DNA of 64,000 bases from Homalodisca vitripennis. Lineage: Eukaryota > Arthropoda > Insecta > Hemiptera > Cicadellidae. The stretch is from NCBI RefSeq assembly GCF_021130785.1, contig NW_025777544.1, forward strand, positions 29,137-93,136. The letters are read 5' to 3'. The translations under genes and the position numbers were made by a program. Shown piece by piece: positions 7,241 through 15,777 of the stretch; within the stretch, counting starts at the first letter, position 1; every line of letters starts with the position of its first letter. The notes beneath the pieces are model-generated. The model made no database searches and was not told the DNA's origin. It saw only the letters and a program-made list of their open reading frames with translations.

Positions 7241-8420
7241 TCATGAAGCAGTAGACAGTAGGCTGTGGTGTTGGCCTTGAACGCTTCCGTTAGCCTCAAA
7301 TTCTATCCGCACATCGACAGGTCCAGACTTGACCGAATCATTTTGGCGTGAACAATCAATCACATACAGAGGTGTTTTATTTTTAAACGTGTCCAGACTG
7401 ACGTCAGGCCACCGACGACCACCTAAATCGCCATAATAGGAGTTTTGAAATCTTACAAACATTTCGTAGAATATAGCTGCGTCTCCGTGAATGTTGTCAT
7501 AAGGGAAATATTGTGTATTTAAATATAGACGGATGTTCGATAACTTACAACTGTCAAAACATGACATGTCTTTCTTTAAGTTGTTTTTCCTTTCTGTCTG
7601 GAAAGCTACAATCACGTATCGTGGTTTCTCCAATTGAGAAGAGGTTTTTATAGTCCATGATTGACGTTCAGTTTGCGGCAGTACAGGGTATTCATGCAAC
7701 TCCCACGATCTAAACGGTTATATGTATTGGAGTATCTTTTTCAACTAGATGTAGGATTTTAGCACGAAACAAGTCGGATACAGAGATGTGAGGCACCCGC
7801 CAGTACAGATTGGTGATCTTCAACGCGTGAGTCACTGCATCCTCGCTAATAATAGCGTTGGCATCTGTCGCCGACCGCAGCAGTATCAACTCTTGTTTTA
7901 CATTCACAATTATTCGCTTGTAATCCTCTGCGAATCCCAACAACAATCTTAAAGGTACAGAAAACGAGAATTTGTCCATTTCTCTCTTTCCACCGGGGCC
8001 GAACCAGCATGCATTTTCCAGATTCTTTTCGTCTTCTGCACGAGCTGATAATATATTTTTTAAGGAACTGGCTATACCTAAATTCTTTGTGCGATCAATT
8101 TCCACACCGCCAATCTCGTATCGGATATCATCAAAGAGAAAAGCGATAGCATTGTTAACCAAAGACACTTTAGCATCTGTTGTACCGTCTGCTTTCTTAC
8201 CGCTTACTGTACCCATAACGTGTAGTGTACTTTCGAAAGGAGCTGTTATTAAGTCCTGATAACTGATTGGTATCCGTATTTCATCGTTATTATTAAACGT
8301 GGTTGAAGCATACGGATTATGTGTGTGATATTCCAGTCCGGTAATGATTTCATTGTACTCAGCGGGACTCTCTATATCGAGCATTTCCACGAATTGCGCC
8401 GGTGTTAACTTTAAAGCCAA
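7241..8420 (-). CDS. Major capsid protein (double jelly-roll, Polinton type), frameshifted
   Basis: Two consecutive frames make one hexon-like major capsid protein. The N-terminal part (7710-8420) has the typical YNEIITGLEYHTHNPYA stretch and a QDLITAPFES segment; the C-terminal part (7241-7699, open from about 7714) has the SCKLSNIRLYLN and YYGD regions. They are separated by one single-base frame change at about 7710-7716. The N-terminal frame begins with TTG, has an in-frame stop further up and no ATG until 8384, so the start is either the ATG at 8384 or lost. It lies directly downstream of the minor capsid gene, the usual Polinton order. It forms the shell of the virion in intact relatives. 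Confidence 0.88.
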
Positions 8421-8503
8421 GAGAGCGCAATAAATTTGCGTTAGCAGAAGTTACCACTATCAGGCGCGGCGGTCTAATGACCTTAATTATGTTCACACCC
8501 TCC

Positions 8504-9199
8504 TTAAATACTAGACCCATGAGCACCCACTTTCTTTACATGCAACCTCAAAGATAACGTTTCACCTCTGAGATTCACAGGATTGTTGTCTTGATCTTTA
8601 AGCTCGACATTTATGGTGTGCACCTTCTGAACGTTGAGTGGTAAATAAATCACTGTACCAGGTGTCTCGACTATTTTATACCCCGGCTCTACTTGTGGAA
8701 AGAACTCGTGAATAACGTGACTCTCTACACCGTTATCAAACGAGCCGCGAACAACGTTGCACTCAACTCTTATGCTGTTCACCTTGAGAATATTCACAGG
8801 CAGGTCTGAAGTGTGTACTTTATTAGCTTGCAGCACCTTTTTGCTGAAGCCCAATATCGATGCAATTGTGCCTTTCTTGCTGAAATCAATCTGCACGTTG
8901 CTTTTAATCTCGGTCTTAAGAGTATTGTTATTTGCATTCAAGCGGACTGTGATCCCCTCCGGTAGTCTCCCCTGTATATAATTCGCAATATCTTCTACTT
9001 CGTAAGAACCTTCCTCAAACATTATCACTTCATCATGGTTTCCGTAATAAAATTTATCGTTTACATTCTTTTCAATATTGGGAATGGAATTGAATGTGCT
9101 CAGATCTATCAATCCAATTACGTAATCGCCATCACTGGTGTCGTATGGAGGAAATACGTCACAAGTTATTCTTGAACCTTTCCCGCTCAGGCAAAACAT
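8504..9199 (-). CDS. Minor capsid (penton-type) protein, intact
   Basis: 231 aa, starting at the ATG at 9199 and overlapping the protease gene by 41 bp. It matches the well-known Polinton minor capsid protein: an N-terminal strand region, FPPYDTSDGDYVIGLIDLST, SYEVEDIANYIQ, the highly conserved DLPVNILKVNSIRVECNV, then HEFFPQVEPGYKIVE, and a final jelly-roll strand LRLHVKK. The length fits the family. It forms the vertex capsomer next to the major capsid protein. The frame is uninterrupted. Confidence 0.9.
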   Translation of the reverse strand: MFCLSGKGSRITCDVFPPYDTSDGDYVIGLIDLSTFNSIPNIEKNVNDKFYYGNHDEVIMFEEGSYEVEDIANYIQGRLPEGITVRLNANNNTLKTEIKSNVQIDFSKKGTIASILGFSKKVLQANKVHTSDLPVNILKVNSIRVECNVVRGSFDNGVESHVIHEFFPQVEPGYKIVETPGTVIYLPLNVQKVHTINVELKDQDNNPVNLRGETLSLRLHVKKVGAHGSSI

Positions 9200-9539
9200 T
9201 CTTTCCGCTGAGAAACTCTAAGCACAGATGTCCACATACAACTGAATCAATCCCCTGACGACTTTGATAATTATACTGTATATCAGCGGTGGGTCCGAAA
9301 TAGTATATGAGTTCCCAAGGAGGGCGAAGATTTCCGAAACTGTCAAAATAGCTCACGTTATGCCGGCGTTTTCTGTAGCAAACCCAATGAGTACCGTCAC
9401 CGTAACTTGAGTCCAGATTAACTATAGCTGACTCGTATTTTCTAGGCCCTGTTTGAGGTAACGTGTCACGCATAAACACCCCTCTAAAATTGGGAATGCT
9501 TAGTTGTTTAGCGTAGTGGATCAACTCGAAATTTGTCAA
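9159..9539 (-). CDS. Adenovirus-like cysteine protease, start unclear
   Basis: About 126 aa matching the Polinton maturation protease. Catalytic residues are visible: His in THWVCY, Asp in YFDSFG and Cys in VVCGHLC, in the adenain order. NFRGVFMRD near the N-terminus is typical. The frame opens at a TTG at 9539 and has a stop just upstream beside a run of nine A; the first ATG in frame is at residue 23, inside the conserved region. The start is therefore lost, spliced, or affected by an indel in the A run. The 3' end overlaps the minor capsid ATG by 41 bp. It would process capsid precursors in intact relatives. Confidence 0.88.
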   Translation of the reverse strand: MTNFELIHYAKQLSIPNFRGVFMRDTLPQTGPRKYESAIVNLDSSYGDGTHWVCYRKRRHNVSYFDSFGNLRPPWELIYYFGPTADIQYNYQSRQGIDSVVCGHLCLEFLSGKNVLPERERFKNNL

Positions 9540-9544
9540 CGGTC

Positions 9545-10070
9545 TTATCGGGATCGAGATTTTTTTTTACAACAACTCCTCTTCTTTTTTCTAACACCAG
9601 CCCCCCTCTTTGGATACGGTTTTAGGTAAAGGCCCCTACCTTTCGTCTTTCCGCTCTTCTTAAACACTTTCCTTCGTCTTTTTCCACCACCGAAAGCCGT
9701 TTTAGCTTTCATCGCACCAGTTACAGCTAAAGCAGCTGCTCTTTCACCTAAAGTCGCGTCTGACGATTTTTACTCTATCCCAAGCCCGCTTTGCCAACTC
9801 TTTGTCTGCTTGATTGCGATGCTCCGAGTCACTGTATTTATCGTAAGCTATATCGTGAATACGGCAGGCATCATCCAATAAATTCACCCCCTTCTCACCC
9901 CTAGCGATTCTTTTTTTCAAAAATGTGCCAGGTCCGCAGAAGGAATAGCTGGGGATGTGTGCTTCAAAAGGTAGAAGGTCAATCGCCTTGTTAATAACAC
10001 TAGAGATAACACCTCCTGCTCCTCCGATGGTTCGCTTTCGTCTGACGGACGACCCCTTGCGCTTTGCCAT
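9545..10070 (-). CDS. Phospholipase A2-domain virion protein (parvovirus VP1-like), frameshifted
   Basis: Starts at the ATG at 10070 (the frame continues up to a GTG at 10121). It has a basic N-terminus, then the PLA2 signature: the calcium loop YSFCGPGT and the catalytic helix DDACRIHDIAYD, as in parvovirus VP1 unique regions and several Polintons. At about 9765-9772, in an A5 run, the reading frame changes; the new frame carries an Ala-rich then very basic Lys/Arg tail ending at the stop at 9545. In relatives this class is thought to act at membranes during entry; here that is inferred from the domain. Confidence 0.85.
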
Positions 10071-10095
10071 TTTATCCGCGCCGTGGCTAAAACCA

Positions 10096-10132
10096 GACTG
10101 CAGTGTATGCCTTGCAATCACAGTTTATATAA
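10096..10132 (-). promoter_or_regulatory. Core promoter of the PLA2-domain gene
   Basis: TATATAAAC (about 10124-10132) and TGCAGTC (10096-10102), 30 bp apart, followed by the ATG at 10070. It lies just after the stop of the upstream fibre gene. Confidence 0.7.
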
Positions 10133-10918
10133 TTAGTCTTCCGATCTCATTATTTTCGTTTTGGAGTTTAAGAAAAACGGATCAACAACGTTTGAACGAA
10201 TCCACTGGTCTTTAGCGACCGATCTAACACTATCACCAGGAGGAGCGAGACGTATATAGAAACTGTAAAACACTTCACTTAAGACACGAACGAGATAGTT
10301 CATTGTCACAGCATCTTGCATTTCGGTAGGGTCTGCAACTAACCCTAACTTTTTGTTTGCAAACTCCCAACCGTCTTGCTTCTTTGTAACTGTGTTTGCG
10401 TTGAAATAGTTGAGCGTCACAGCGTCACGAAGCTCGACAGGATCGGCCACTAGCTTTAGCCTTTTGTTTCCAAGCTCCCAACCATCCTGCTTTTTTTTTA
10501 TTGTGTTATTTTTGAAGTAACCGAGTGTTAACGCGTCATCGTTTTGTTTAGGCTCCCCAATTTGATGTAATCTAAAGCGATGAAACTTGTAAGATTTATC
10601 CTTTAAATCTTTTGACGGTATGTGTTCGGCCAGTTGAGCGAGTGGTAGAGCGTCATATGGCCTTGTAGCTTTACTTATATTGCTCAATCTCTGTTTCCGA
10701 CAGTCAATTCCATCTTTCCCGATTATCACCGATTTACTGGTCAGCGTTTGTAGATTTACGGCGTCGAGATCATCTTCTGGACTTTTTACATGTCTTAGCC
10801 GCTTCCCGTTAATGTCGTAGTCACCTTCGGTCGTCAGCTTGAATCCATCTCCTTTCGGTCCTCTTAACCCGCCTTTTCCAAACTGCCTGGATCGCCGTCC
10901 AAACTTGTCAACACTCAT
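10133..10918 (-). CDS. Fibre-like protein 3 (long, shaft repeats)
   Basis: 261 aa from the ATG at 10918. It has the shared head MSVDKFGRR, a GPKGDGF collagen-like step, then at least four shaft repeats of about 40 residues patterned KRL..V..P....DAV.L.Y(F/L). Two near-identical copies contain KKQDGWE. A C-terminal region follows with an FYSFYIRL helix and an aromatic tail. Such G-x-RL...P.....DAVN repeats are typical of trimeric viral and phage fibres, so a receptor-binding spike is inferred. Its start overlaps the stop of fibre 2 as ATGA. Intact. Confidence 0.75.
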   Translation of the reverse strand: MSVDKFGRRSRQFGKGGLRGPKGDGFKLTTEGDYDINGKRLRHVKSPEDDLDAVNLQTLTSKSVIIGKDGIDCRKQRLSNISKATRPYDALPLAQLAEHIPSKDLKDKSYKFHRFRLHQIGEPKQNDDALTLGYFKNNTIKKKQDGWELGNKRLKLVADPVELRDAVTLNYFNANTVTKKQDGWEFANKKLGLVADPTEMQDAVTMNYLVRVLSEVFYSFYIRLAPPGDSVRSVAKDQWIRSNVVDPFFLNSKTKIMRSED

Positions 10919-11339
10919 TGTGCAAGTGATGACGAGTCACGAATTTTACTCTTTATAAATATCTTATCCCAGTCGATATATGTATGTGCATCAACGTTTA
11001 AAGTGTGCTTGAAAACCTACCAACAGCTACGGTACTGTGTACTCTATTGATCCAATGGAACAATTGAACCGCTAAAAGTTTCATAGAATTTTCTTGTGAA
11101 TCTTTCAAGCTGTTTAACTTGTCGGTTAAAGTAATCATTTCGGTTTGCAGAGCTCCTAACTTACTGATCAACGTCTGTAGATTAACAGCGTCTAGTTCAT
11201 TTTCCGGGTTCCCTAGATTTCTTAGACGTTTTCTCTGCACGTCATAGTCACCTTCGGCAGTCACATTGAATCCCTCGCCTTTCGGACCTTGTTTAGCCTT
11301 TGTACGCTTGAAGCGTCGTCCAAACTTGTCCACACTCAT
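10915..11339 (-). CDS. Fibre-like protein 2, frameshifted near the C-terminus
   Basis: Starts at the ATG at 11339. MSVDKFGRR head, GPKGEGF, one shaft repeat (KRLRNLGNPENELDAVNLQTL), then a coiled-coil stretch and the LAVQLFHWIN helix shared with fibre 1. The frame stops at 10998, but an adjacent frame continues with a tail homologous to that of fibre 1 (YIDWDKIFIKS) to a stop at 10915, which overlaps the next ATG. The frame change lies at about 11000-11010. Confidence 0.7.
10949..10961 (-). promoter_or_regulatory. TATA box embedded in the fibre 2 coding end
   Basis: TATTTATAAAGAG, the second copy of the element at 11372-11386, at the same place relative to the next fibre ATG. Confidence 0.4.
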
Positions 11340-11698
11340 TTTACAAGTGATGAAGACTCTTCCTGTACATTGCTCTTTATAAATATCTTATCCCAGTCAA
11401 TATATGTGTTTTCATCAGCATCTAAGGCGGTGTGGAAGCGAGCTGGAGGTACGGTAGTGTGTATCTTGTTGATCCAGTGAAATAGTTGAACTGCTAGACG
11501 TCTTATAGCTTCTTCATTTCTATTTTGTAAGCTGTTTATTTGATCCTGCTGAATAAGCGCTTGATTTTGAAGGGTTGAAATTTGAGAGTACAGTCTTCTT
11601 ACATCTTTCTTTAGCTTTTTGTTTACAGTATTCATAACTCTCTGGATGTCTTGCTTCTTCAGATATTGTGGTCTCTGACCAAACTTATTGACGGTCAT
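11336..11698 (-). CDS. Fibre-like protein 1 (coiled-coil type)
   Basis: 120 aa from the ATG at 11698. It shares the M-x-V-x-KFG head with fibres 2 and 3 but replaces the shaft with a coiled coil (QISTLQNQALIQQDQINSLQ), followed by LAVQLFHWIN and the YIDWDKIFIKS tail. Its stop overlaps the ATG of fibre 2 and its ATG overlaps the upstream stop, both as ATGA. Intact. A trimeric stalk is inferred. Confidence 0.7.
   Translation of the reverse strand: MTVNKFGQRPQYLKKQDIQRVMNTVNKKLKKDVRRLYSQISTLQNQALIQQDQINSLQNRNEEAIRRLAVQLFHWINKIHTTVPPARFHTALDADENTYIDWDKIFIKSNVQEESSSLVK
11372..11386 (-). promoter_or_regulatory. TATA box embedded in the fibre 1 coding end
   Basis: TATTTATAAAGAG within codons for the conserved D-K-I-F-I-K-S tail, about 42 bp before the fibre 2 ATG. 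The same sequence recurs at 10949-10961 in the fibre 2 tail, about 40 bp before the fibre 3 ATG. Both may be promoters of the next gene; they may equally be conserved only because of the protein motif. Confidence 0.4.
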
Positions 11699-12748
11699 CT
11701 CATCAATGATCTGAATCTCGCGTTACCATCACCTGATATAGTCTTTGATTCTTTCAATTCTTCAAGGATATTTATAATCTCGTTCTTGTGGTTCGTGTTT
11801 CCAGCTTCAGCGGATGCCACCAACAGCCTAAGACGGTCGCACAACTCATTTGGATCGTTCCAGTAAACCGTATCGGGATCTGATAGTGATTTAGTCACAC
11901 TATGAGCTTTTCCTGTCAGCTCCAGAACCCTTAACTACTTTTGGAAATAAGTCTGAAATTACATACTTATACTTTAGCGACGTGTTTGCGATTGATAACT
12001 CCATTTGGGTTTATAGTTTCTTTTATGAGCGCTAGTTTTCTTCAGTATATCTTTGTAAGCGATTTTGTCTTCGTCATTGTAGATTTCATCATCCGGTATT
12101 CGCTTGAAAATCAACTCGTACAGACCCTCTTGTGGCTTATACGCCACATCATCTATTCGAATACTACCGTCCTCATCAAACTGCAATTCCTTATTGCCAA
12201 CCATTAAAGTATTTTTTTCGTAACGAGGACCGTAAAGATGGTCAATTTTAGATGAACGCCCACCCAAATCCTTCATAAGCTCTTGCATGTACTTTCTGGT
12301 CAACGGAATGAGCAAAGCTATCAGCGATATATTGGGACGCCGTCTGTAGACCCGTAGGTGTTGAAAGCATTTTTGTAATTTCGTTGTTTCCACCATCACC
12401 TTTGTCGTCTGTCTCAAACACTTCTTCTGCTCCAGAATCAAGTCTAGTGGAGACCGATGGTTTTAAATGAGGAAGATTAGGCGAAGAAAATACATTTGGT
12501 AGAAACTCTGAGTTTTCATCATCGTCATCATCTGCATTATCTTCCTCTTTCTTGATTTCCTTCTTGACATCGGTGTGTAAAGTGCGTGTCTCCTTGGTGT
12601 CACGCAATTCCTTGATCAACGGCTGGTATTGCTTTTCAAACATCTCCTCGGACTCCAATTCACCCCGCTTAAACCGATTATACTTTTGTTTTATAGATTT
12701 CTTTAATTTTGATATCTCCGTCATAAGCTGCTTCTTGTTTCGCGTCAT
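11695..12748 (-). CDS. Conserved Polinton protein with DPNEL-type C-terminus, frameshifted
   Basis: One gene in three frames. The N-terminus (ATG 12748) is a coiled coil with a basic stretch and then a long acidic run (EEDNADDDDDE), read to about 12290. A middle frame (about 12300 to 11974) has the family features YMQELMKDLGG, GPRYEKN and LYELIFKRIPDDEIYNDEDK with a KDILKKTSAHKRNY motif. A last frame (about 11930 to 11695) has WNDPNELCDRLRLLVASAEAG and NEIINILEELKES. This middle-plus-C-terminal arrangement is common in Polinton-type elements; its role is unknown to me, and position suggests a virion or assembly protein. The stop overlaps the fibre 1 ATG as ATGA. Confidence 0.75.
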
Positions 12749-12754
12749 GATTGA

Positions 12755-12790
12755 CACTGAACCCACAGCCTGTTATCTGTTTATTTATAT
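12755..12790 (-). promoter_or_regulatory. Core promoter of the 12748 gene
   Basis: TATATAAATAA (about 12781-12790) and TTCAGTG (12755-12761) with about 30 bp between them, the textbook arthropod TATA/initiator spacing. The ATG follows at 12748, giving a very short leader. Confidence 0.75.
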
Positions 12791-12917
12791 AGGATTTCCT
12801 CATATGCAAATAATGAGAAGTATCGATCAATCTGCACTCTAGTCTCTTCATGGTAGTTCTACCTGTCTAAAAAATAATGCCCGCTTCTTGTGTTTTCTAA
12901 TGTAACGAATCACTTCT

Positions 12918-14033
12918 TTAAGTGAAAACACCTGAGGACAGTGGTAGGCCAGAATAGTATCTGTCACTTTCACGACTGAATCTAGGAATACGTTCACGTC
13001 GTGATAGGTCTTTGAAGATAAAAGTCCTTTTTATACCGCCTCGCCATTGGGGTATTTCAGCAACAGTGTACTGGTCGTTCGCTATCGTTTTGTCCATATA
13101 CCTCTTCAGATCCTGAATAGGTCTTTCCACGTCAGTATTGTGCAATAGGTATGAATTTAGGAGCAGAAACTCATCTGAGTTTGCACCGGTAAATTCGTGC
13201 CAACTACTAAATAGTTCTGGTCGTGTTATTCTGTACTCACCGGATCCCTCTACTAGAGAGAGACCGAATTTTTTACACTCCAAAGGTACCGTGGGTAGAG
13301 CACGTCTTATGAACTCTGTTGTGTACAGTCCTTGACATAAGTTATTCACTGCAGCAAACGTCTTCCCCCGTTTTCCCTGTATACTACCAGGAGTTGGCCC
13401 GTAGTGTACGTTGTAGCTAACGTCTATGTAACACTGTGAACGTAGCGCGCGTCTGTACACTGTTACAGGTGATCTAATCGGAATGCTGCGACCCGTTAAC
13501 ACTATACACTTGGCTGCGTAAGGAATACTACACCCATACTTCAACATTCTCAAGTATATCTGAGTAAAGTTTAAACTACCGTGAGCGTTACTAAGTTTCA
13601 ATATCGGTTTGCCAAATAGGTCTGGAAACGGTCTGAACCGAGACAATAAGTTCATGGGTTCACGCACAGTACCGTTTAGCATGTCTTCGTGGTAAATTAC
13701 TAATTCTATTGGAACACCCCTCTCCTGACATTCGACGATGAACGATATCCATTTTTCACGGTTGTATATACGCTCGTCCGACGAAATCATTAACAATACT
13801 ATCGGTGGTAAACTGCGACTGTAGACACCCTGTCTCTTGTGACGCCAACACCTCCTGTTATAAGCATCACCGTGTTTACCACGTCTACTGCAATAGTTCC
13901 CGCAAAATCCTTTCTTATCCTCATAATACCATGTACAGAGATTCGAGCGGACTTTTGCCGGTCTCCTGACTCCGTCGCTATTGACGCCTGTATATTTTCC
14001 AATATCATTGTAATAATAGATCCGCGCACTCAT
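12918..14033 (-). CDS. Cys/His-motif plus GT14-like (core-2/I-branching) glycosyltransferase candidate
   Basis: 371 aa, intact, from the ATG at 14033. Residues 33-65 hold a viral-type zinc motif (LCTWYYEDKKGFCGNYCSRR then RRCWRHK). From about residue 75 the pattern follows GT14 enzymes: strand ILLMISSD-type, a W-helix, LVIYHED, a segment beginning GKPILKLSNAHG, then KCIVLTGRSIPIRSP resembling the LLSxxxxP motif, and NVHYGP. GT14 enzymes transfer GlcNAc or xylose onto glycans. No signal peptide or membrane anchor is visible, so action would be cytosolic or nuclear, or the activity may be lost. A viral protein of another fold is an alternative. The ATG overlaps the end of the ATPase gene as ATGA. 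Confidence 0.5.
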   Translation of the reverse strand: MSARIYYYNDIGKYTGVNSDGVRRPAKVRSNLCTWYYEDKKGFCGNYCSRRGKHGDAYNRRCWRHKRQGVYSRSLPPIVLLMISSDERIYNREKWISFIVECQERGVPIELVIYHEDMLNGTVREPMNLLSRFRPFPDLFGKPILKLSNAHGSLNFTQIYLRMLKYGCSIPYAAKCIVLTGRSIPIRSPVTVYRRALRSQCYIDVSYNVHYGPTPGSIQGKRGKTFAAVNNLCQGLYTTEFIRRALPTVPLECKKFGLSLVEGSGEYRITRPELFSSWHEFTGANSDEFLLLNSYLLHNTDVERPIQDLKRYMDKTIANDQYTVAEIPQWRGGIKRTFIFKDLSRRERIPRFSRESDRYYSGLPLSSGVFT

Positions 14034-14752
14034 AGTGACTCAAGAAAAGTGTCAACACCAATACGGTACCGCCCTTTATAAATGTCACGGTCTTTGTCAA
14101 TGACTAGAAAACCCGTGGTTACTGTCGTTCCAAGCTTTAGCGCACACCTTTTTAAATGAGTCGAAAGGCATATCTGTATTGACGTGATCGGCGTAAACAT
14201 GTTTCAGATTCATATCGTCCTGCTTAAATATAATTATAAAATTAGTGTTATCACGTATCACTGCTTAGGAATACGACTGTAGGTCTGACCGAGATAGAAC
14301 ACATCAATATTGTTGTGTCTGCCCATAGTGAAATAGGCTCTAATGTTGTCATGCTTTTCACAGGCTATGTCATCAAACACCATGATTGAGTTTTTTTTGG
14401 CGTCACTAGGGTTTATCACAGTGCTGTTATCGTCCGATGGAAAGTACCCGATCTCTTTAGGTAACACTTTTGCAAGGAATTTATATTTAGGCTGATACAG
14501 TGATTTAGAAAAAACGTATATGTTCTCATAAACCAATCCATTGGGATCAAACAAGAGGTTGAACAGCACGTTAGTTTTGCCACAGTTGGAAGGTCCGGCA
14601 ATAATACATCGTATCGAGTTTGGCAACAGGGGACCGTGCTTACTACCTATTTTGGTCATGTCACCTCCCCCAGTAACAAACCGATCAAAATTAGACACGG
14701 GAAGCTCCACGGATTGTTTTACTACACGCATTGCAACAGATACTGAATGCAT
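14030..14752 (-). CDS. Packaging ATPase (A32/FtsK-HerA type), frameshifted
   Basis: Starts at the ATG at 14752. Walker A is GPSNCGKT and Walker B is IMVFDDI, followed by GRHNNIDVFYLGQTYSRIP, the sensor/arginine-finger region typical of Polinton ATPases. The first frame stops at 14258. Adjacent frames carry the expected C-terminal features (a FKQDD-type stretch around 14200, a W-N-D segment around 14125, and a Y-K-G-R-Y-R motif around 14075) up to a stop at 14030. Two frame changes are therefore needed, near 14260 and near 14120. In intact relatives it drives genome packaging into capsids. Confidence 0.88.
14071..14080 (-). promoter_or_regulatory. TATA box inside the ATPase 3' coding end
   Basis: TATAAAGGGC lies 47 bp before the 14033 ATG. 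It overlaps codons of the conserved Y-K-G-R-Y-R motif of the ATPase, so promoter function is suggestive only. Confidence 0.35.
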
Positions 14753-14785
14753 CACAGGAATGGCTAAATTTAAATATAGTCACCG

Positions 14786-14808
14786 CTCTCTCTCTCTCTC
14801 TCTCTCTC
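14786..14808. repeat. (CT)n microsatellite between ATPase and integrase
   Basis: About 11 CT units, overlapping the stop of the integrase frame and 30 bp upstream of the ATPase ATG. A TATATTTAAATTTA stretch lies between it and the ATPase start. Confidence 0.85.
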
Positions 14809-15742
14809 AAAGAATGTCCTTTCTGTCAATCCATGTGTCACTTGTTTTATCAAATCCTGCCCATCTAACTAGTACCTTGTCTTTCTTTCTTCTCAACACT
14901 TTTTCAATTAAATAAACGTTTCCCGTGTTCGCCTTGGCCAGTTCAGGCTCATAAAATCCACCTTTCAAGATGGTTCCTTGTGAGTCTTGCAGGATATAAG
15001 TCTTGGGATTTGTCGGTTTTACAGCGTACACTGTAAATATTTCATTTGTCCAATTAGGTAAATAACCTTTTTGAAAAACACGTTTGTACTTACTTATTCT
15101 CACTTTATCGTTCACACTAAATTTGGCCTTTAGGTGTTCTTGTTCTCTGGGTTTTTTTGCACGATTTATGCGCTCCAGAATGGTTTTCACATGTTTTTGT
15201 CGTACATCTTTCGGTTTCATACCGATGGTTCTGTGAATAGTAGCATTGTAAAACCCTTAACTATTTTCGGCAAAAGACTAACCCATTCGTAACTACCTCG
15301 AGCAGTGAATATTTTCCACATTTTCTCTTTTAATGTTCGGTTGAGGCGTTCAACTATGCTAGCCTTGAGTTCGGAATATGTATTGAAGTGATTGATCCCG
15401 TAATGCATCATCAATTTATTAATGTGACCGTTGAACCATTCTTTACCCTGATCAGTCTGGAAGTTCTTCATCTTGTGTTTTTGTAGAATGGGTTCCAGCG
15501 CTTTAGCTACCTCCACTGCTGCTTTACTTTTTAACGGTACAGCTATTGCGAATTTTGTCAGACAGTTTATAATTGTCAGTATATACTTCATCCCCTTGTT
15601 TTCACCAGCGTACGGTATCATCTCCACGAGATCTGCCTGGTAAAGATCGTCCTTACCTTTCAGAGAAAGTGACACTTCGTCTCCTGAAATTACGACGAAC
15701 TGGCCTATGTAGCTCGTTAGCTATTGCTTGACGTCTCTCCAT
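14807..15742 (-). CDS. Polinton integrase with C-terminal chromodomain, frameshifted
   Basis: Three frames. The ATG at 15742 opens a short basic N-terminus ending near 15675. The core (15217-15675) has the rve catalytic triad: D in YQADLVEM, D in FQTDQGKEWFN and E in ASIVERLNR, with 33 residues between the last two. The C-terminal frame (14807-15220) carries the DNA-binding SH3-like region (KVRISKYK) and a chromodomain (NVYLIEKVL, VLVRWAGFDKTSDTWI). Frame changes lie near 15670 and near 15235 (T4 run). It catalyses insertion with 6-bp staggers; the chromodomain may steer it to modified histones. Confidence 0.9.
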
Positions 15743-15769
15743 TTTGAAAATGAGAAGAATGTGGCAGGA

Positions 15770-15777
15770 CTTTTATA
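15770..15777 (-). promoter_or_regulatory. TATA box of the integrase gene
   Basis: TATAAAAG lies 28-35 bp before the integrase ATG at 15742, so the mRNA leader would be only a few bases long. Confidence 0.6.
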
